A stretch of DNA of 64,000 nucleotides from Halomonas sp. THAF5a (GTDB lineage Bacteria; Pseudomonadota; Gammaproteobacteria; Pseudomonadales; Halomonadaceae): positions 2,108,001-2,172,000 of the forward strand of contig NZ_CP045417.1 in assembly GCF_009363755.1 (NCBI RefSeq), in the 5' to 3' direction. Position numbers and translations under genes: made by a program. Numbering within the stretch: position 1 is the first letter of the stretch; each line of letters starts with the position of its first letter. Shown here piece after piece: positions 31,308-40,039 of the stretch. Below the pieces are notes generated by a model, which ran no database searches, was not told where the DNA came from, and saw only the letters and a list, made by a program, of their open reading frames with translations.

Positions 31308-32411
31308 TTATCCCCTGCGTGTCTCGAAATCGGCCATGAAGGCAATCAGCGCGTCGACGGCGGCCTCGGGCACGGCGTTGTAGAGGCTCGCCCGCATGCC
31401 GCCGACGCTGCGATGCCCCTTGAGGTTCAGAAGGCCCGCCGCCTCGGCCTCGGCCAGGAAGACGGCGTCGAGGCTCGCGTCGGCCAGCACGAAGGGCACG
31501 TTCATCCGCGAGCGGTTGCGAAGCGTGATCGGATTGGCGAAGAGCGCGCTCTCGTCGATCGCCGCGTAGAGCTTGGCGGCCTTGCGCGCATTGAGGGCGT
31601 CCATGGCGGCCAGGCCGCCGATGTCGTTCTTCAGCCAGTCGAAGACCAGGCCGGCCAGGTACCAGCTGTAGGTCGCCGGGGTGTTGACCATGGAGCCGCC
31701 CTCGGCCAGCGCCCGGTAGCCGAGCAGCGAGGGCATGTCGGGGCGGGCGCGGTCGAGGAGGTCGTCGCGCACGATCACCACGACGAGTCCCGCCGGGCCG
31801 ATGTTCTTCTGGGCGCCGGCGTAGATCACGCCGAACCGCGAGACGTCGAGGGGCCCCGAGAGGATGCTCGAGGACATGTCGCAGACCAGCGGCACCTCGG
31901 TGCCGTCGGGGCGACGTGCCTCGGGGATGTAGTCGAACTCGAGCCCGCCGATGGTCTCGTTGGCGGTGTAGTGCAGGTAGGCGGCGTCGTCGGAGAGCAC
32001 GATCTCCTCCTGGCGCGGCACCGCGCTATGGCCGTTGCCCTCGCTGCTGGCGGCGACATGCACGTCGCCGACCAGGTGGCGCGCCTCGGCGATCGCCTTC
32101 TTGCCCCAGATCCCGGTGTGCAGGAAGTTGGGGCGGCCACCCTGCCCCAGCAGGTTATAGGGCACCGCGGAGAACTGCAGGCTCGCGCCCCCCTGGGTGA
32201 AGAGCACCCGGTAGTTGTCCGGGATGGCCAGCAGCTCGCGCAGGTCGGCCTCGGCCCGCTCGGCGATGGCCACGTACTCCGGGGAGCGGTGGCTCATCTC
32301 CATCACCGAGAGGCCGCGCCCCTGGTAGTCCAGCATCTCGTCGCGGGCGCGCTCCAGTACGGCCGTCGGCAGGGCCGCCGGGCCGGCGCAGAAGTTGTAG
32401 TGACGTGTCAT
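31308..32411 (-). CDS. serC: Phosphoserine aminotransferase
   Basis: 367 residues, PLP-dependent. It makes phosphoserine from 3-phosphohydroxypyruvate and also serves vitamin B6 synthesis. It opens with the family N terminus YNFCAGPAALP. GRGLSVMEMSHRS near residue 31, TQGGASLQF near residue 73 and the PLP lysine in YAGAQKNIGPAGLVVVI near residue 197 are diagnostic. The gene starts 15 bases after the gyrA stop and ends 4 bases before pheA. Confidence 0.97.
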   Translation of the reverse strand: MTRHYNFCAGPAALPTAVLERARDEMLDYQGRGLSVMEMSHRSPEYVAIAERAEADLRELLAIPDNYRVLFTQGGASLQFSAVPYNLLGQGGRPNFLHTGIWGKKAIAEARHLVGDVHVAASSEGNGHSAVPRQEEIVLSDDAAYLHYTANETIGGLEFDYIPEARRPDGTEVPLVCDMSSSILSGPLDVSRFGVIYAGAQKNIGPAGLVVVIVRDDLLDRARPDMPSLLGYRALAEGGSMVNTPATYSWYLAGLVFDWLKNDIGGLAAMDALNARKAAKLYAAIDESALFANPITLRNRSRMNVPFVLADASLDAVFLAEAEAAGLLNLKGHRSVGGMRASLYNAVPEAAVDALIAFMADFETRRG

Positions 32412-32426
32412 CAGCGTTGGGTGTCC

Positions 32427-35150
32427 TTATTCCTCGCCGGCCTCGCCGCCGGTCTCTTGCTCGTCGCTTTCGGGCGCGCCCTCGCCGCCTGCGGCAGCGC
32501 CTTCGCCGGCTTCCGGCTCCGGCGCCTCCTCGGGCTCGTCGACGCGCACGGTCTTGACCAGCTTCTCGTCGTTGCCCAGGCGGATCAGCATCACGCCCTG
32601 GGTGTTGCGCGAGGTGGTGGAGACCTCCTCGACGCGGGTGCGCACCAGGGTGCCGCGATCGGTGATCAGCATCATCTCGTCCGCGGCGTAGACCTGCATG
32701 GCCGCCACCAGGGCGCCGTTGCGCTCGCTGGTCTGCATGGCGATCACGCCCTGGCCGCCGCGACCGCGCAGCGGGAACTCCTCGAGGCGGGTGCGCTTGC
32801 CGTAGCCGTTCTCGCTGGCGGTGAGGATGGTGATCTGGCCGCCGTTGCCGGCCTCGACGGTGGCGCCCTCCTCGCCCTCGGTCTCGGCCTCACTCTCCGA
32901 GCCGGCCTCGGCATCGATCTGCTGGCTCTGCGGGATGATCAGGCTGATCACCTCGGCATCGTCCAGCAGCTTCATGCCGCGCACGCCCCGGGCCGTGCGC
33001 CCCATGGCGCGGACGTTGGCCTCGTCGAAGCGGATCGCCTTGCCGTTGGAGGAGAGCAGCATCACGTGATCGCTCCCCGAGGTGATGGCGGCGCCCACCA
33101 GGCGGTCGTCCTCGTCGAGGTCGATGGCGATCAGGCCCACGCTGCGCGGCCGCGAGAACTGCTCGAGGCTGGTGCGCTTGACCGTGCCCTTGGCGGTGGC
33201 GAAGAAGATGTAGCTCTGCGGGTCGTAGTCGCGCACCGGCAGGATGGCGTTGATCGCCTCGCCCTCGTCCAGCGGAAGCAGGTTGACCAGCGGCTTGCCG
33301 CGGGAGCCGCGGCTGGCCACCGGCATCTCGTAGACCTTGAGCCAGTAGACCTTGCCGCGGTTGGAGAAGAGCAGCACGGTGTCGTGGGTGGAGGCCACCA
33401 GCAGGTGCTCGATGACGTCCTCGTCCTTCATGGCCGTGGCCGACTTGCCGCGCCCGCCGCGGCGCTGGGCCTGGTAGTCGGAGAGCGGCTGGGTCTTGGC
33501 GTAGCCCGTGCGGGACACGGTGACCACCATGTCCTCCTCGGCGATCAGGTCCTCGAGGCGCAGGTCGAGGTGGCTGGCCTGGATCTCGGTCTTGCGCGGA
33601 TCGCCGAACTGGTCGCGCACCGCGACGAGCTCCTCGCGGATCACCTCGAGCAGGCGGTCGGCGGAGGCCAGGATGGCGGTGAGCTCGGCGATCTTCTCGA
33701 GGATCGAGAGGTACTCGTCGAGGAGCTTCTCGGTCTCGAGGCCGGTCAGGCGGTGCAGGCGCAGCTCGAGGATCGCCTGGGCCTGGGCCGGCGAGAGGCG
33801 GTAGTCGGTGCCGGTCTGGCTGAGGCCGAAGCCCTCCTCCAGGTCCTCGGGTCGGCAGGAGGTGGCCCCGGCCCGCTCGAGCATGGCGGTGACCTGCCCC
33901 GGCTGCCAGGACTTCGCCAGCAGCTTCTCCTTGGCCTCGGCGGCGCTCGGCGAGGCCTTGATCAGCTCGATCACCTCGTCGATGTTGGAGATGGCGACCG
34001 CCAGACCCTCGAGGATGTGGCCGCGCTCGCGGGCCTTCTTCAGCTCGAAGAGGGTGCGGCGGGTGACCACCTCGCGACGGTGGCGGATGAAGGCCTCGAG
34101 GATCTCCTTGAGGTTCATGATCTTCGGCTGGCCGTCCTCGATGGCGACCATGTTGATGCCGAAGACGGTCTGCAGCTGGGTCTGGGCGAAGAGGTTGTTG
34201 ACCACCACCTCGCCGGACTCGCCGCGCTTGACCTCGATCACCACCCGCAGGCCGTCCTTGTCGGACTCGTCGCGCAGCTCGGCGATGCCCTCGATGCGCT
34301 TCTCCTTCACCAGCTCGGCGATCTTCTCGATCAGCCGCGCCTTGTTCACCTGGTAGGGCAGCTCGCTGACGATGATGTGGTCGCGACCGGTCTTGTCGTC
34401 GTGCTCGATGGTGTGGCAGGCCCGCACATAGATGCGCCCGCGACCGGAGCGGTAGGCATCGAGGATGCCGGCGCGACCGTTGATGATGCCCCCGGTGGGG
34501 AAGTCCGGGCCGGGGATGTGCTCGATCAGGTCATCGACGGAGAGGGTGTAGTCGTCGATCAGCGCCAGGCAGGCGTTGATCACCTCCCCCATGTTGTGGG
34601 GCGGGATGTTGGTCGCCATCCCCACGGCGATGCCCGACGAGCCGTTGATCAGCAGGTTGGGCACCTTGGTCGGCAGGACGTCGGGAATGCGCTCGGTGCC
34701 ATCGTAGTTGTCGACCCAGTCGACGGTGTCCTTCTCGAGATCGGCCAAGAGCTCGTGGGAGAGCCTGGCCATGCGCACCTCGGTGTAACGCATGGCGGCG
34801 GCGCTGTCGCCGTCGATGGAGCCGAAGTTGCCCTGGCCATCGACCAGCACGTGGCGCATCGAGAAGTCCTGGGCCATGCGCACGATGGTGTCGTAGACGG
34901 CACTGTCCCCGTGGGGGTGGTACTTACCGATGACATCGCCCACCACGCGGGCGGACTTCTTGTACGGCTTGTTCCAGTCGTTGCCGAGCTCGTGCATGGC
35001 GAACAGCACGCGCCGATGCACCGGCTTCAAGCCATCGCGCACGTCGGGCAGCGCACGGCCGATGATCACGCTCATCGCGTAATCGAGGTACGACTGCTTG
35101 AGCTCGTCCTCGATATTGACTGGCAGAATCTCTCTGGCGATGTCACCCAT
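32427..35150 (-). CDS. gyrA: DNA gyrase subunit A
   Basis: 907 residues with ATG at 35148-35150, which gives exact E. coli numbering for the active region. The catalytic tyrosine is Y122 in [10 protein letters not shown]. The quinolone-resistance region has S83 and D87 in GDSAVYD, the susceptible residues. Six C-terminal beta-pinwheel repeats follow from about 530, including the GyrA-box QRRGGRGK. The last 40 residues are a very acidic Glu/Ala/Gly tail, consistent with a salt-adapted proteome. A 14-codon upstream extension is rejected because it does not match the family. It is the first gene of the leftward gyrA-serC-pheA-tyrA/aroA-cmk-rpsA run. Confidence 0.98.
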   Translation of the reverse strand: MGDIAREILPVNIEDELKQSYLDYAMSVIIGRALPDVRDGLKPVHRRVLFAMHELGNDWNKPYKKSARVVGDVIGKYHPHGDSAVYDTIVRMAQDFSMRHVLVDGQGNFGSIDGDSAAAMRYTEVRMARLSHELLADLEKDTVDWVDNYDGTERIPDVLPTKVPNLLINGSSGIAVGMATNIPPHNMGEVINACLALIDDYTLSVDDLIEHIPGPDFPTGGIINGRAGILDAYRSGRGRIYVRACHTIEHDDKTGRDHIIVSELPYQVNKARLIEKIAELVKEKRIEGIAELRDESDKDGLRVVIEVKRGESGEVVVNNLFAQTQLQTVFGINMVAIEDGQPKIMNLKEILEAFIRHRREVVTRRTLFELKKARERGHILEGLAVAISNIDEVIELIKASPSAAEAKEKLLAKSWQPGQVTAMLERAGATSCRPEDLEEGFGLSQTGTDYRLSPAQAQAILELRLHRLTGLETEKLLDEYLSILEKIAELTAILASADRLLEVIREELVAVRDQFGDPRKTEIQASHLDLRLEDLIAEEDMVVTVSRTGYAKTQPLSDYQAQRRGGRGKSATAMKDEDVIEHLLVASTHDTVLLFSNRGKVYWLKVYEMPVASRGSRGKPLVNLLPLDEGEAINAILPVRDYDPQSYIFFATAKGTVKRTSLEQFSRPRSVGLIAIDLDEDDRLVGAAITSGSDHVMLLSSNGKAIRFDEANVRAMGRTARGVRGMKLLDDAEVISLIIPQSQQIDAEAGSESEAETEGEEGATVEAGNGGQITILTASENGYGKRTRLEEFPLRGRGGQGVIAMQTSERNGALVAAMQVYAADEMMLITDRGTLVRTRVEEVSTTSRNTQGVMLIRLGNDEKLVKTVRVDEPEEAPEPEAGEGAAAGGEGAPESDEQETGGEAGEE

Positions 35151-35256
35151 GGGTCGTCGAATCCTTTGCACTGCAACAGGTTGGCGCGTCACGTGGCCGT
35201 GACATGGCGCGCAATAACAGCCTTACATCATACCATCCCGGACACTGATAAGGGAG

Positions 35257-35676
35257 CTAGGCGAGCACCAGTGCCGCCATGGCCTCGCGGATCTCGCCCT
35301 CGATCGTCACCGCCCGGCCGCTCGCCACCTCGAGCAGCACGAAGGTGATGTCGGCGCGGGCCACCAGCGCGTCGTCGGCCACCCGATGGATCTCCTGATG
35401 GATGCGGGCGCGGCGCGAGCCGATCTCGGCGAGCCGGGTCACCACCGCGAGGTCGTCGCCGGCCACGGCGGCGCGCCGGTAGTCGATGTTGAGGTTGACC
35501 GCGACGAAGGCCAGGTCGCCTCGACCCAGGAAGGCCGCCAGGCGGGGGCGCTCGTCGAAGTAGGCCCAGCGCCCCTCCTCCAGGAACTCCAGGTAGCGGG
35601 CATTGTTGACGTGGCCGTAGCCATCCAGGTGATAGCCCCTGACGCGCAGGGTGGTACGGGAAAGGCGGGAATCCAT
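35257..35676 (-). CDS. Hotdog-fold acyl-CoA thioesterase (4HBT-like)
   Basis: 139 residues. The block LDGYGHVNNARYLEFLEEGRW near the N terminus is the 4-hydroxybenzoyl-CoA thioesterase/YbgC signature, with an Asp two residues before G-Y-G-HVNN as likely catalytic residue. These enzymes hydrolyse short- or medium-chain acyl-CoA; the substrate cannot be told. I use ATG at 35674-35676, which has an AGGAGC site and fits the family length, rather than an in-frame start 24 codons upstream. It is divergent from rdgC. Confidence 0.83.
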   Translation of the reverse strand: MDSRLSRTTLRVRGYHLDGYGHVNNARYLEFLEEGRWAYFDERPRLAAFLGRGDLAFVAVNLNIDYRRAAVAGDDLAVVTRLAEIGSRRARIHQEIHRVADDALVARADITFVLLEVASGRAVTIEGEIREAMAALVLA

Positions 35677-35853
35677 GCAAGCGGCTCCTGGGATCGATCG
35701 TGAAACGGCAGACAGGAGGATGATCCTAGCCGGCCGGGCCGCCGACACTCAAACCGTCGTTTGAACACGAGGCGCGAGGGATACCGCCGGGCGCTGGCAC
35801 CCGCGGCGCCCTTTGGCCATAATATGCCCCCTTTTTCTCCCGGGAAATGCTCC

Positions 35854-36786
35854 ATGTGGTTCAAGCACTTGCATCTCTACCGCCTGCATGACGCCCCCGA
35901 GCTGGACGCCGCCAGCCTGGAAACCGCCCTCGACGAGCAGGCCTTCCGTCCGCTGGGCGGTAGCGAGGCCCGCCGCCTCGGCTGGTGCGCGCCGGCCGGG
36001 CGCGCCGGGACGCAGCTGCTCCATGAGCTGCAGGGCCAGCGACTGATGACCGCACTGCGCCAGGAACGCATCCTGCCGGCCTCGGTGGTCCGCGAGGAGG
36101 TCGAGGAGCGCAGCGAGGCGATCGAGGCCAGCGAGGGGCGCAAGCTGCGCCGCCAGGAGAAGCTCGCCATCAAGGAGCAGGTCTACGAGGACCTGCTGCC
36201 CCGTGCCTTCGTGCGCAGCCAGAAGGTCGACCTGTGGTGGGACAGCCGCCGCTCGCTGATCGCCATCAACTCAAGCTCGCGGACCCGCGCCGAGGAGCTC
36301 CTCGACCTGCTGCGCGAGACCCTGGGCAGCCTCAAGGTGACCCCGCTGGCCAGCCAGACGCTGCCCATGCGCGCCATGACCACCTGGCTCGGCGACCCCG
36401 GCTCGCGCCCCGCCGACCTCGTGCTCGGCGACCAGGTGGAGCTGAAGGCCAAGGGCGACGACGGCGTGCTGCGCGCCCGCCAGGTCGACCTGGACAGCGA
36501 CGAGATCCAGCAGCTGCTCGAGAGCGGCCGCCAGGCCAGCAAGCTGGCCCTCACGATCGAGGGCCGGCTAAGCTTCGTGCTGCATGACGACCTGGCGATC
36601 AAGTCGCTGCGCTTCGACGACGCCCTGATCGACGAGGCCTCCCAGGCTGACGACGGCGACGATGCCGTGGTGCGCCTGGAGACCGACTTCATCCTGATGA
36701 CACAGGCGCTGGCCGAGAATATCGAGCGCCTGATCGAGTGGCTGGGTGGCGAGGCCGGCAGCGCCGGCGACGCCCCGAGCGCCTGA
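35854..36786 (+). CDS. rdgC: Recombination-associated protein RdgC
   Basis: 310 residues. RdgC forms a ring around DNA and limits RecA activity; it is found near the nucleoid. The N terminus MWFKHLHLYRL, then C-x-P with L-G-W, and the middle blocks KLRRQEKLAIKEQV, V-DLWWDSRR and RAEELLDLLRETLGS are typical. The C-terminal half has L-V-L-G-D-x-VELK and V-DLDSDEIQQLL. The start ATG at 35854 fits the family, so an upstream in-frame extension of 31 codons is rejected. A CATAAT hexamer at about 35819 may be its -10. Confidence 0.95.
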   Translation: MWFKHLHLYRLHDAPELDAASLETALDEQAFRPLGGSEARRLGWCAPAGRAGTQLLHELQGQRLMTALRQERILPASVVREEVEERSEAIEASEGRKLRRQEKLAIKEQVYEDLLPRAFVRSQKVDLWWDSRRSLIAINSSSRTRAEELLDLLRETLGSLKVTPLASQTLPMRAMTTWLGDPGSRPADLVLGDQVELKAKGDDGVLRARQVDLDSDEIQQLLESGRQASKLALTIEGRLSFVLHDDLAIKSLRFDDALIDEASQADDGDDAVVRLETDFILMTQALAENIERLIEWLGGEAGSAGDAPSA

Positions 36787-36812
36787 TCGCCCACGACCAC
36801 AGCCTGGACCCC

Positions 36813-37979
36813 ATGACCGAGACACAAGACACTCCCGCCGCCGATCCCTGGGCCGAGATTCGCCCCTACCAGGACGTCGAGGTGGCCGAGGTGCTCGAGC
36901 GCCTCGTCCACGACGGCGAACTGCTGGACGCCCTGACCCAGTACCGGCTGCCCCGCCTGGCCCGCGTCATGCCGCGGCTCTCGCGAACCCTGGCGAGCTT
37001 CGCCATTCGCCGCGAGACCCGCGGCGTGGCCAGCGTGCACGACTTCCAGATGCGCATCGCCAGCTACATGCAGCGCATGCTCAGAAACTCCACCGACGAC
37101 TTTCGGGTGGAGGGCCTCGAGCGGCTGGACCCGAACACCGGGTACCTGTTCATCGGCAACCATCGCGACATCTCGATGGACCCGGCCTTCGTCAACTACG
37201 CCCTCTACCTGGCCGGCCGCGACACCGTGCGCATCGCCATCGGCGACAACCTGCTCAAGAAGCCCTACGTCAACGACCTGATGCGGCTCAACAAGAGCTT
37301 CATCGTGCCGCGCAGCGCCCGGGGCAAGCGCGCCATGCTGGCCGCCTACCAGCAGCTCTCCGCCTACATCCGCCACTCCATCCTTGCGGACAACCACTCG
37401 ATCTGGATGGCCCAGCGCGAGGGGCGCGCCAAGGACGGCATCGACCGCACCGACCCGGCGATCATCAAGATGCTGACCATGGCGAGGCGCGGCGAGGACC
37501 GCCAGGCCGGCATCGGCGAGGCCGTCGCCGAGCTGCGCCTGGTGCCGGTGTCGATCAGCTACGAGTACGATCCCTGCGACCTGCAGAAGGCCCGGGAGCT
37601 CCTGGCCCTGGAGGACAGCGGCAACTACGAGAAGTCCGAGTTCGAGGACATCAGCTCCATCGTCGCCGGCATCACCGGCCACAAGGGACGCGTGCAGCTC
37701 ACCTTCGGCACGCCGCTCTCGGCCGACCTCGCCGGCCCCGAGGAGGTGGCCGCCGAGATCGACCGCCAGGTGCTGGACGGCTATCGCCTCTTTCCCAGCC
37801 ACTACCTGGCCCTCGAGGCGCTGGGCGAGGCGCCCGAACTGCTGGCGAAGCACGAGTTCAGCGACGCCGACCGCGCGCGCTTCCAGGCGCGCCTGCAGAC
37901 CGTCCCCGAGGCGCTGCGCCACTGGTGGCTGACCCAGTACGCCAACCCGGTGCTCAACAAGGCCGGGCGCTGCCCGTGA
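36813..37979 (+). CDS. PlsC-type 1-acyl-sn-glycerol-3-phosphate acyltransferase family protein
   Basis: 388 residues. It carries the acyltransferase blocks GYLFIGNHRDISMDPAFVNYAL (near residue 107) and IWMAQREGRAKDGIDRTD (near residue 198). The second resembles the PlsB/PlsC phosphate-binding motif. The first block has H followed by five residues before D, one more than the usual H-x4-D. An N-terminal helical region of about 90 residues precedes the acyltransferase domain. This long form occurs in Pseudomonas and relatives as a conserved acyltransferase of unsettled substrate; membrane phospholipid metabolism is likely. ATG at 36813 lies 26 bases after the rdgC stop. Confidence 0.78.
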   Translation: MTETQDTPAADPWAEIRPYQDVEVAEVLERLVHDGELLDALTQYRLPRLARVMPRLSRTLASFAIRRETRGVASVHDFQMRIASYMQRMLRNSTDDFRVEGLERLDPNTGYLFIGNHRDISMDPAFVNYALYLAGRDTVRIAIGDNLLKKPYVNDLMRLNKSFIVPRSARGKRAMLAAYQQLSAYIRHSILADNHSIWMAQREGRAKDGIDRTDPAIIKMLTMARRGEDRQAGIGEAVAELRLVPVSISYEYDPCDLQKARELLALEDSGNYEKSEFEDISSIVAGITGHKGRVQLTFGTPLSADLAGPEEVAAEIDRQVLDGYRLFPSHYLALEALGEAPELLAKHEFSDADRARFQARLQTVPEALRHWWLTQYANPVLNKAGRCP

Positions 37980-37989
37980 GGCGCACGGC

Positions 37990-39198
37990 ATGAAGAAGGG
38001 GCCGTCGAGCACCCAGGCGCCGCCGAACAGCGGCCGCGGCGACCCGGCGACCCGCGCCGCCCAGACCCGCGAGGCCCACCGGGTCACGCTGATCGGTGCG
38101 GTGATCGACTTCGCCGTCGGCGTGGCCAAGCTGATCGCCGGCTTCCTGGTGGGCTCGGCGGCGCTGGTGGCCGACGCCATCCACTCCTTCTCGGACATCC
38201 TGACCGACCTCTTCGTGGTCGCCGCCACCCACTTCGGCCGCCAGGAGCCCGACAGCGACCACCCGTACGGCCACGGCCGCATCGAGACCCTGGCCACGCT
38301 GTGGCTCGGCAGCGTGCTGATCTTCGTCGCCGGCGGCATCGCCTGGGCGAGCATCGGCCGCCTCCTCGAGGGCGAGCCCATCCCCGCGCCGGGCGCCTGG
38401 GCCATCGGCATCGCCGGGATTGCCCTGCTCGCCAAGGAGTGGATCTTCCGCTACACCATGCGCGTGGCGCGGCGCGTCAATTCGCGGCTGCTCGAGGCCA
38501 ACGCCTGGCACTCCCGCTCCGACGCGCTCTCCACCGTGGTGGTGATGATCGGCCTGGTGGCGGCCCAGGTCGGCGTGGGCTGGATGGACGCCCTCGCCGC
38601 CATCGTGGTGGGCATCATGGTCGGCCGCGTCGGGGGGCGGCTGCTGTGGGAGTCCAGCCGCGAGCTGATCGACACCGCCCTGCCGGCCGAGCAGCGCGAC
38701 GCCATGCAGCGCGCCGCCGAGGCGGTCGCCGGAGTGCGCAGCGTACACGACCTGCGCGCCCGCAAGCTCGGCAGCGATATCCTCCTCGACCTGCATATCG
38801 TGGTGCCCCCGCGGGTCACGGTGTCCGAGGCCCACGAGATCGGCAACGAGGCCAGCCGCCGACTGCGCGAGGCCTTTCCCAACCTGCACGACGTGACCTT
38901 CCATATCGATCCCGAGGACGACTCGGGCGAGACGGAACACAGCCTGCGCCCCGGCCCACCCCTGCGCGCCGACGTCGAGGACCTGCTGGATCGGGCCTGG
39001 CGCGACCTGCCGATCTGGCACGCCCGCGTCGACCTGGGCCTCCACTACCTGGACGACCGCGTCGACGTCTCCCTCTACGTCGACGCCCTGCCGCCGGGCC
39101 AGGACCTCGAAGCGGCCGCGGACGAGCTGCGCACGGCGGCCCGCCGGCTCGACTGGATCGGCCGCCTGAGGATCTGGCTCGGCCCCGGCCAGGCCTAA
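37990..39198 (+). CDS. fieF: Cation diffusion facilitator (FieF/MamM-type metal exporter)
   Basis: 402 residues, longer than E. coli FieF (300) because of an N-terminal basic leader and a C-terminal extension of about 80 residues. Metal-site blocks are clear: ADAIHSFSDILTD in helix 2 (H-x-x-x-D-x-x-x-D type) and A-W-HSRSDALST in helix 5. Six hydrophobic segments lie between residues 30 and 230. The cytoplasmic metal-binding domain follows with V-HDLRARKLGSDILLDLHI and V-SEAHEIGNEA. It exports Fe2+, Zn2+ or Mn2+; which is not clear. The gene starts 10 bases after the acyltransferase stop, probably one transcript. The extension after about residue 310 looks like a second partial C-terminal domain. 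Confidence 0.85.
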   Translation: MKKGPSSTQAPPNSGRGDPATRAAQTREAHRVTLIGAVIDFAVGVAKLIAGFLVGSAALVADAIHSFSDILTDLFVVAATHFGRQEPDSDHPYGHGRIETLATLWLGSVLIFVAGGIAWASIGRLLEGEPIPAPGAWAIGIAGIALLAKEWIFRYTMRVARRVNSRLLEANAWHSRSDALSTVVVMIGLVAAQVGVGWMDALAAIVVGIMVGRVGGRLLWESSRELIDTALPAEQRDAMQRAAEAVAGVRSVHDLRARKLGSDILLDLHIVVPPRVTVSEAHEIGNEASRRLREAFPNLHDVTFHIDPEDDSGETEHSLRPGPPLRADVEDLLDRAWRDLPIWHARVDLGLHYLDDRVDVSLYVDALPPGQDLEAAADELRTAARRLDWIGRLRIWLGPGQA

Positions 39199-39319
39199 GT
39201 CGACCGTCACACAACGGGTAAGACGCACGCCTCACGGTTCCCTCTCGACATGCTGCCCTCGCTCGCATTAGCCGCCTGCTCCCCCTAAACTTGAGCAAGT
39301 CCTCATTCAGGCTGACGCC

Positions 39320-40036
39320 ATGTCTCCCCCGTCACACCGGACACTCGCCTCGCCCGGGCGTCGCCGTTTGCTGGCGGGGCTCGGCGGCCTGTGGCTGCTG
39401 ACGGGCCTGGGACTCGGCCCAACGCCGGTCGTGGCCAGCCTCTCGCCCCGGCGCCTGCGCCAGACCATGCAGGCGCAGTACGGGGCGCCCGGCGTCGCGG
39501 CCCTCGAGGCGTGGTTCGAGCTGCTCGAGCGGCTTCGCCCGGCCGATCTCGAGACCCGGCTGCGCGAGGTCAACGACTTCTTCAACCGGCGCGTGCGCTG
39601 GCTCGAGGACATCGACATCTGGCGCCAGGAGGACTATTGGGCCACGCCGCTGGAGACCCTGGGACGCGGCGAGGGCGACTGCGAAGACTTCACCATCGCC
39701 AAGTACGTCACCCTCAAGGAGCTCGGCGTCCCGGAAGACGAGCTTCGCCTGGTTTACGTGCGCGCGCGCATCGGCCGCAGCAGCCTTACCCAGGCGCACA
39801 TGGTGCTGGGCTACTACGCGACGCCCACGGCAGACCCGCTGGTGCTGGACAATCTGGTGCCGTCGATCACCCGCGGCTCCCGGCGCACCGACCTGGATCC
39901 GCTGTTCAGCTTCAACGGCCGCGGCCTGTGGGCCGCCGGCTCGTCGCAGTCCCGCGCCGACCCGGTCGCCCGGCTGTCGCGCTGGCGGCGCGTGATCGAT
40001 CGCATGCAGCAGCAGGGATTCATACAAGGGGAGTAG
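39320..40036 (+). CDS. lapG: LapG-type periplasmic cysteine protease
   Basis: 238 residues, bacterial transglutaminase-like cysteine proteinase (BTLCP). The likely catalytic triad is C121 (in GEGDCEDF), H160 (QAHMVLGYY) and D177 (VLDNLVPSI). Acidic residues around C121 (D120, E122, D123) match the calcium site known in P. fluorescens LapG. A basic N terminus and a hydrophobic stretch (R-R-R-L-L-A-G-L... ending near A39) form a signal peptide, so the enzyme is periplasmic. It should cut the giant adhesin encoded at 42464-59263 at its TAAG motif. It is three bases before lapD, so the two are one operon. Confidence 0.93.
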   Translation: MSPPSHRTLASPGRRRLLAGLGGLWLLTGLGLGPTPVVASLSPRRLRQTMQAQYGAPGVAALEAWFELLERLRPADLETRLREVNDFFNRRVRWLEDIDIWRQEDYWATPLETLGRGEGDCEDFTIAKYVTLKELGVPEDELRLVYVRARIGRSSLTQAHMVLGYYATPTADPLVLDNLVPSITRGSRRTDLDPLFSFNGRGLWAAGSSQSRADPVARLSRWRRVIDRMQQQGFIQGE

Positions 40037-40039
40037 GAC

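Noticed and set aside
31185..35348. A hisC2 gene expected next to pheA by comparison with Pseudomonas
   Set aside because: pheA and the tyrA-aroA fusion are only two bases apart, so there is no room for hisC2 in this cluster.
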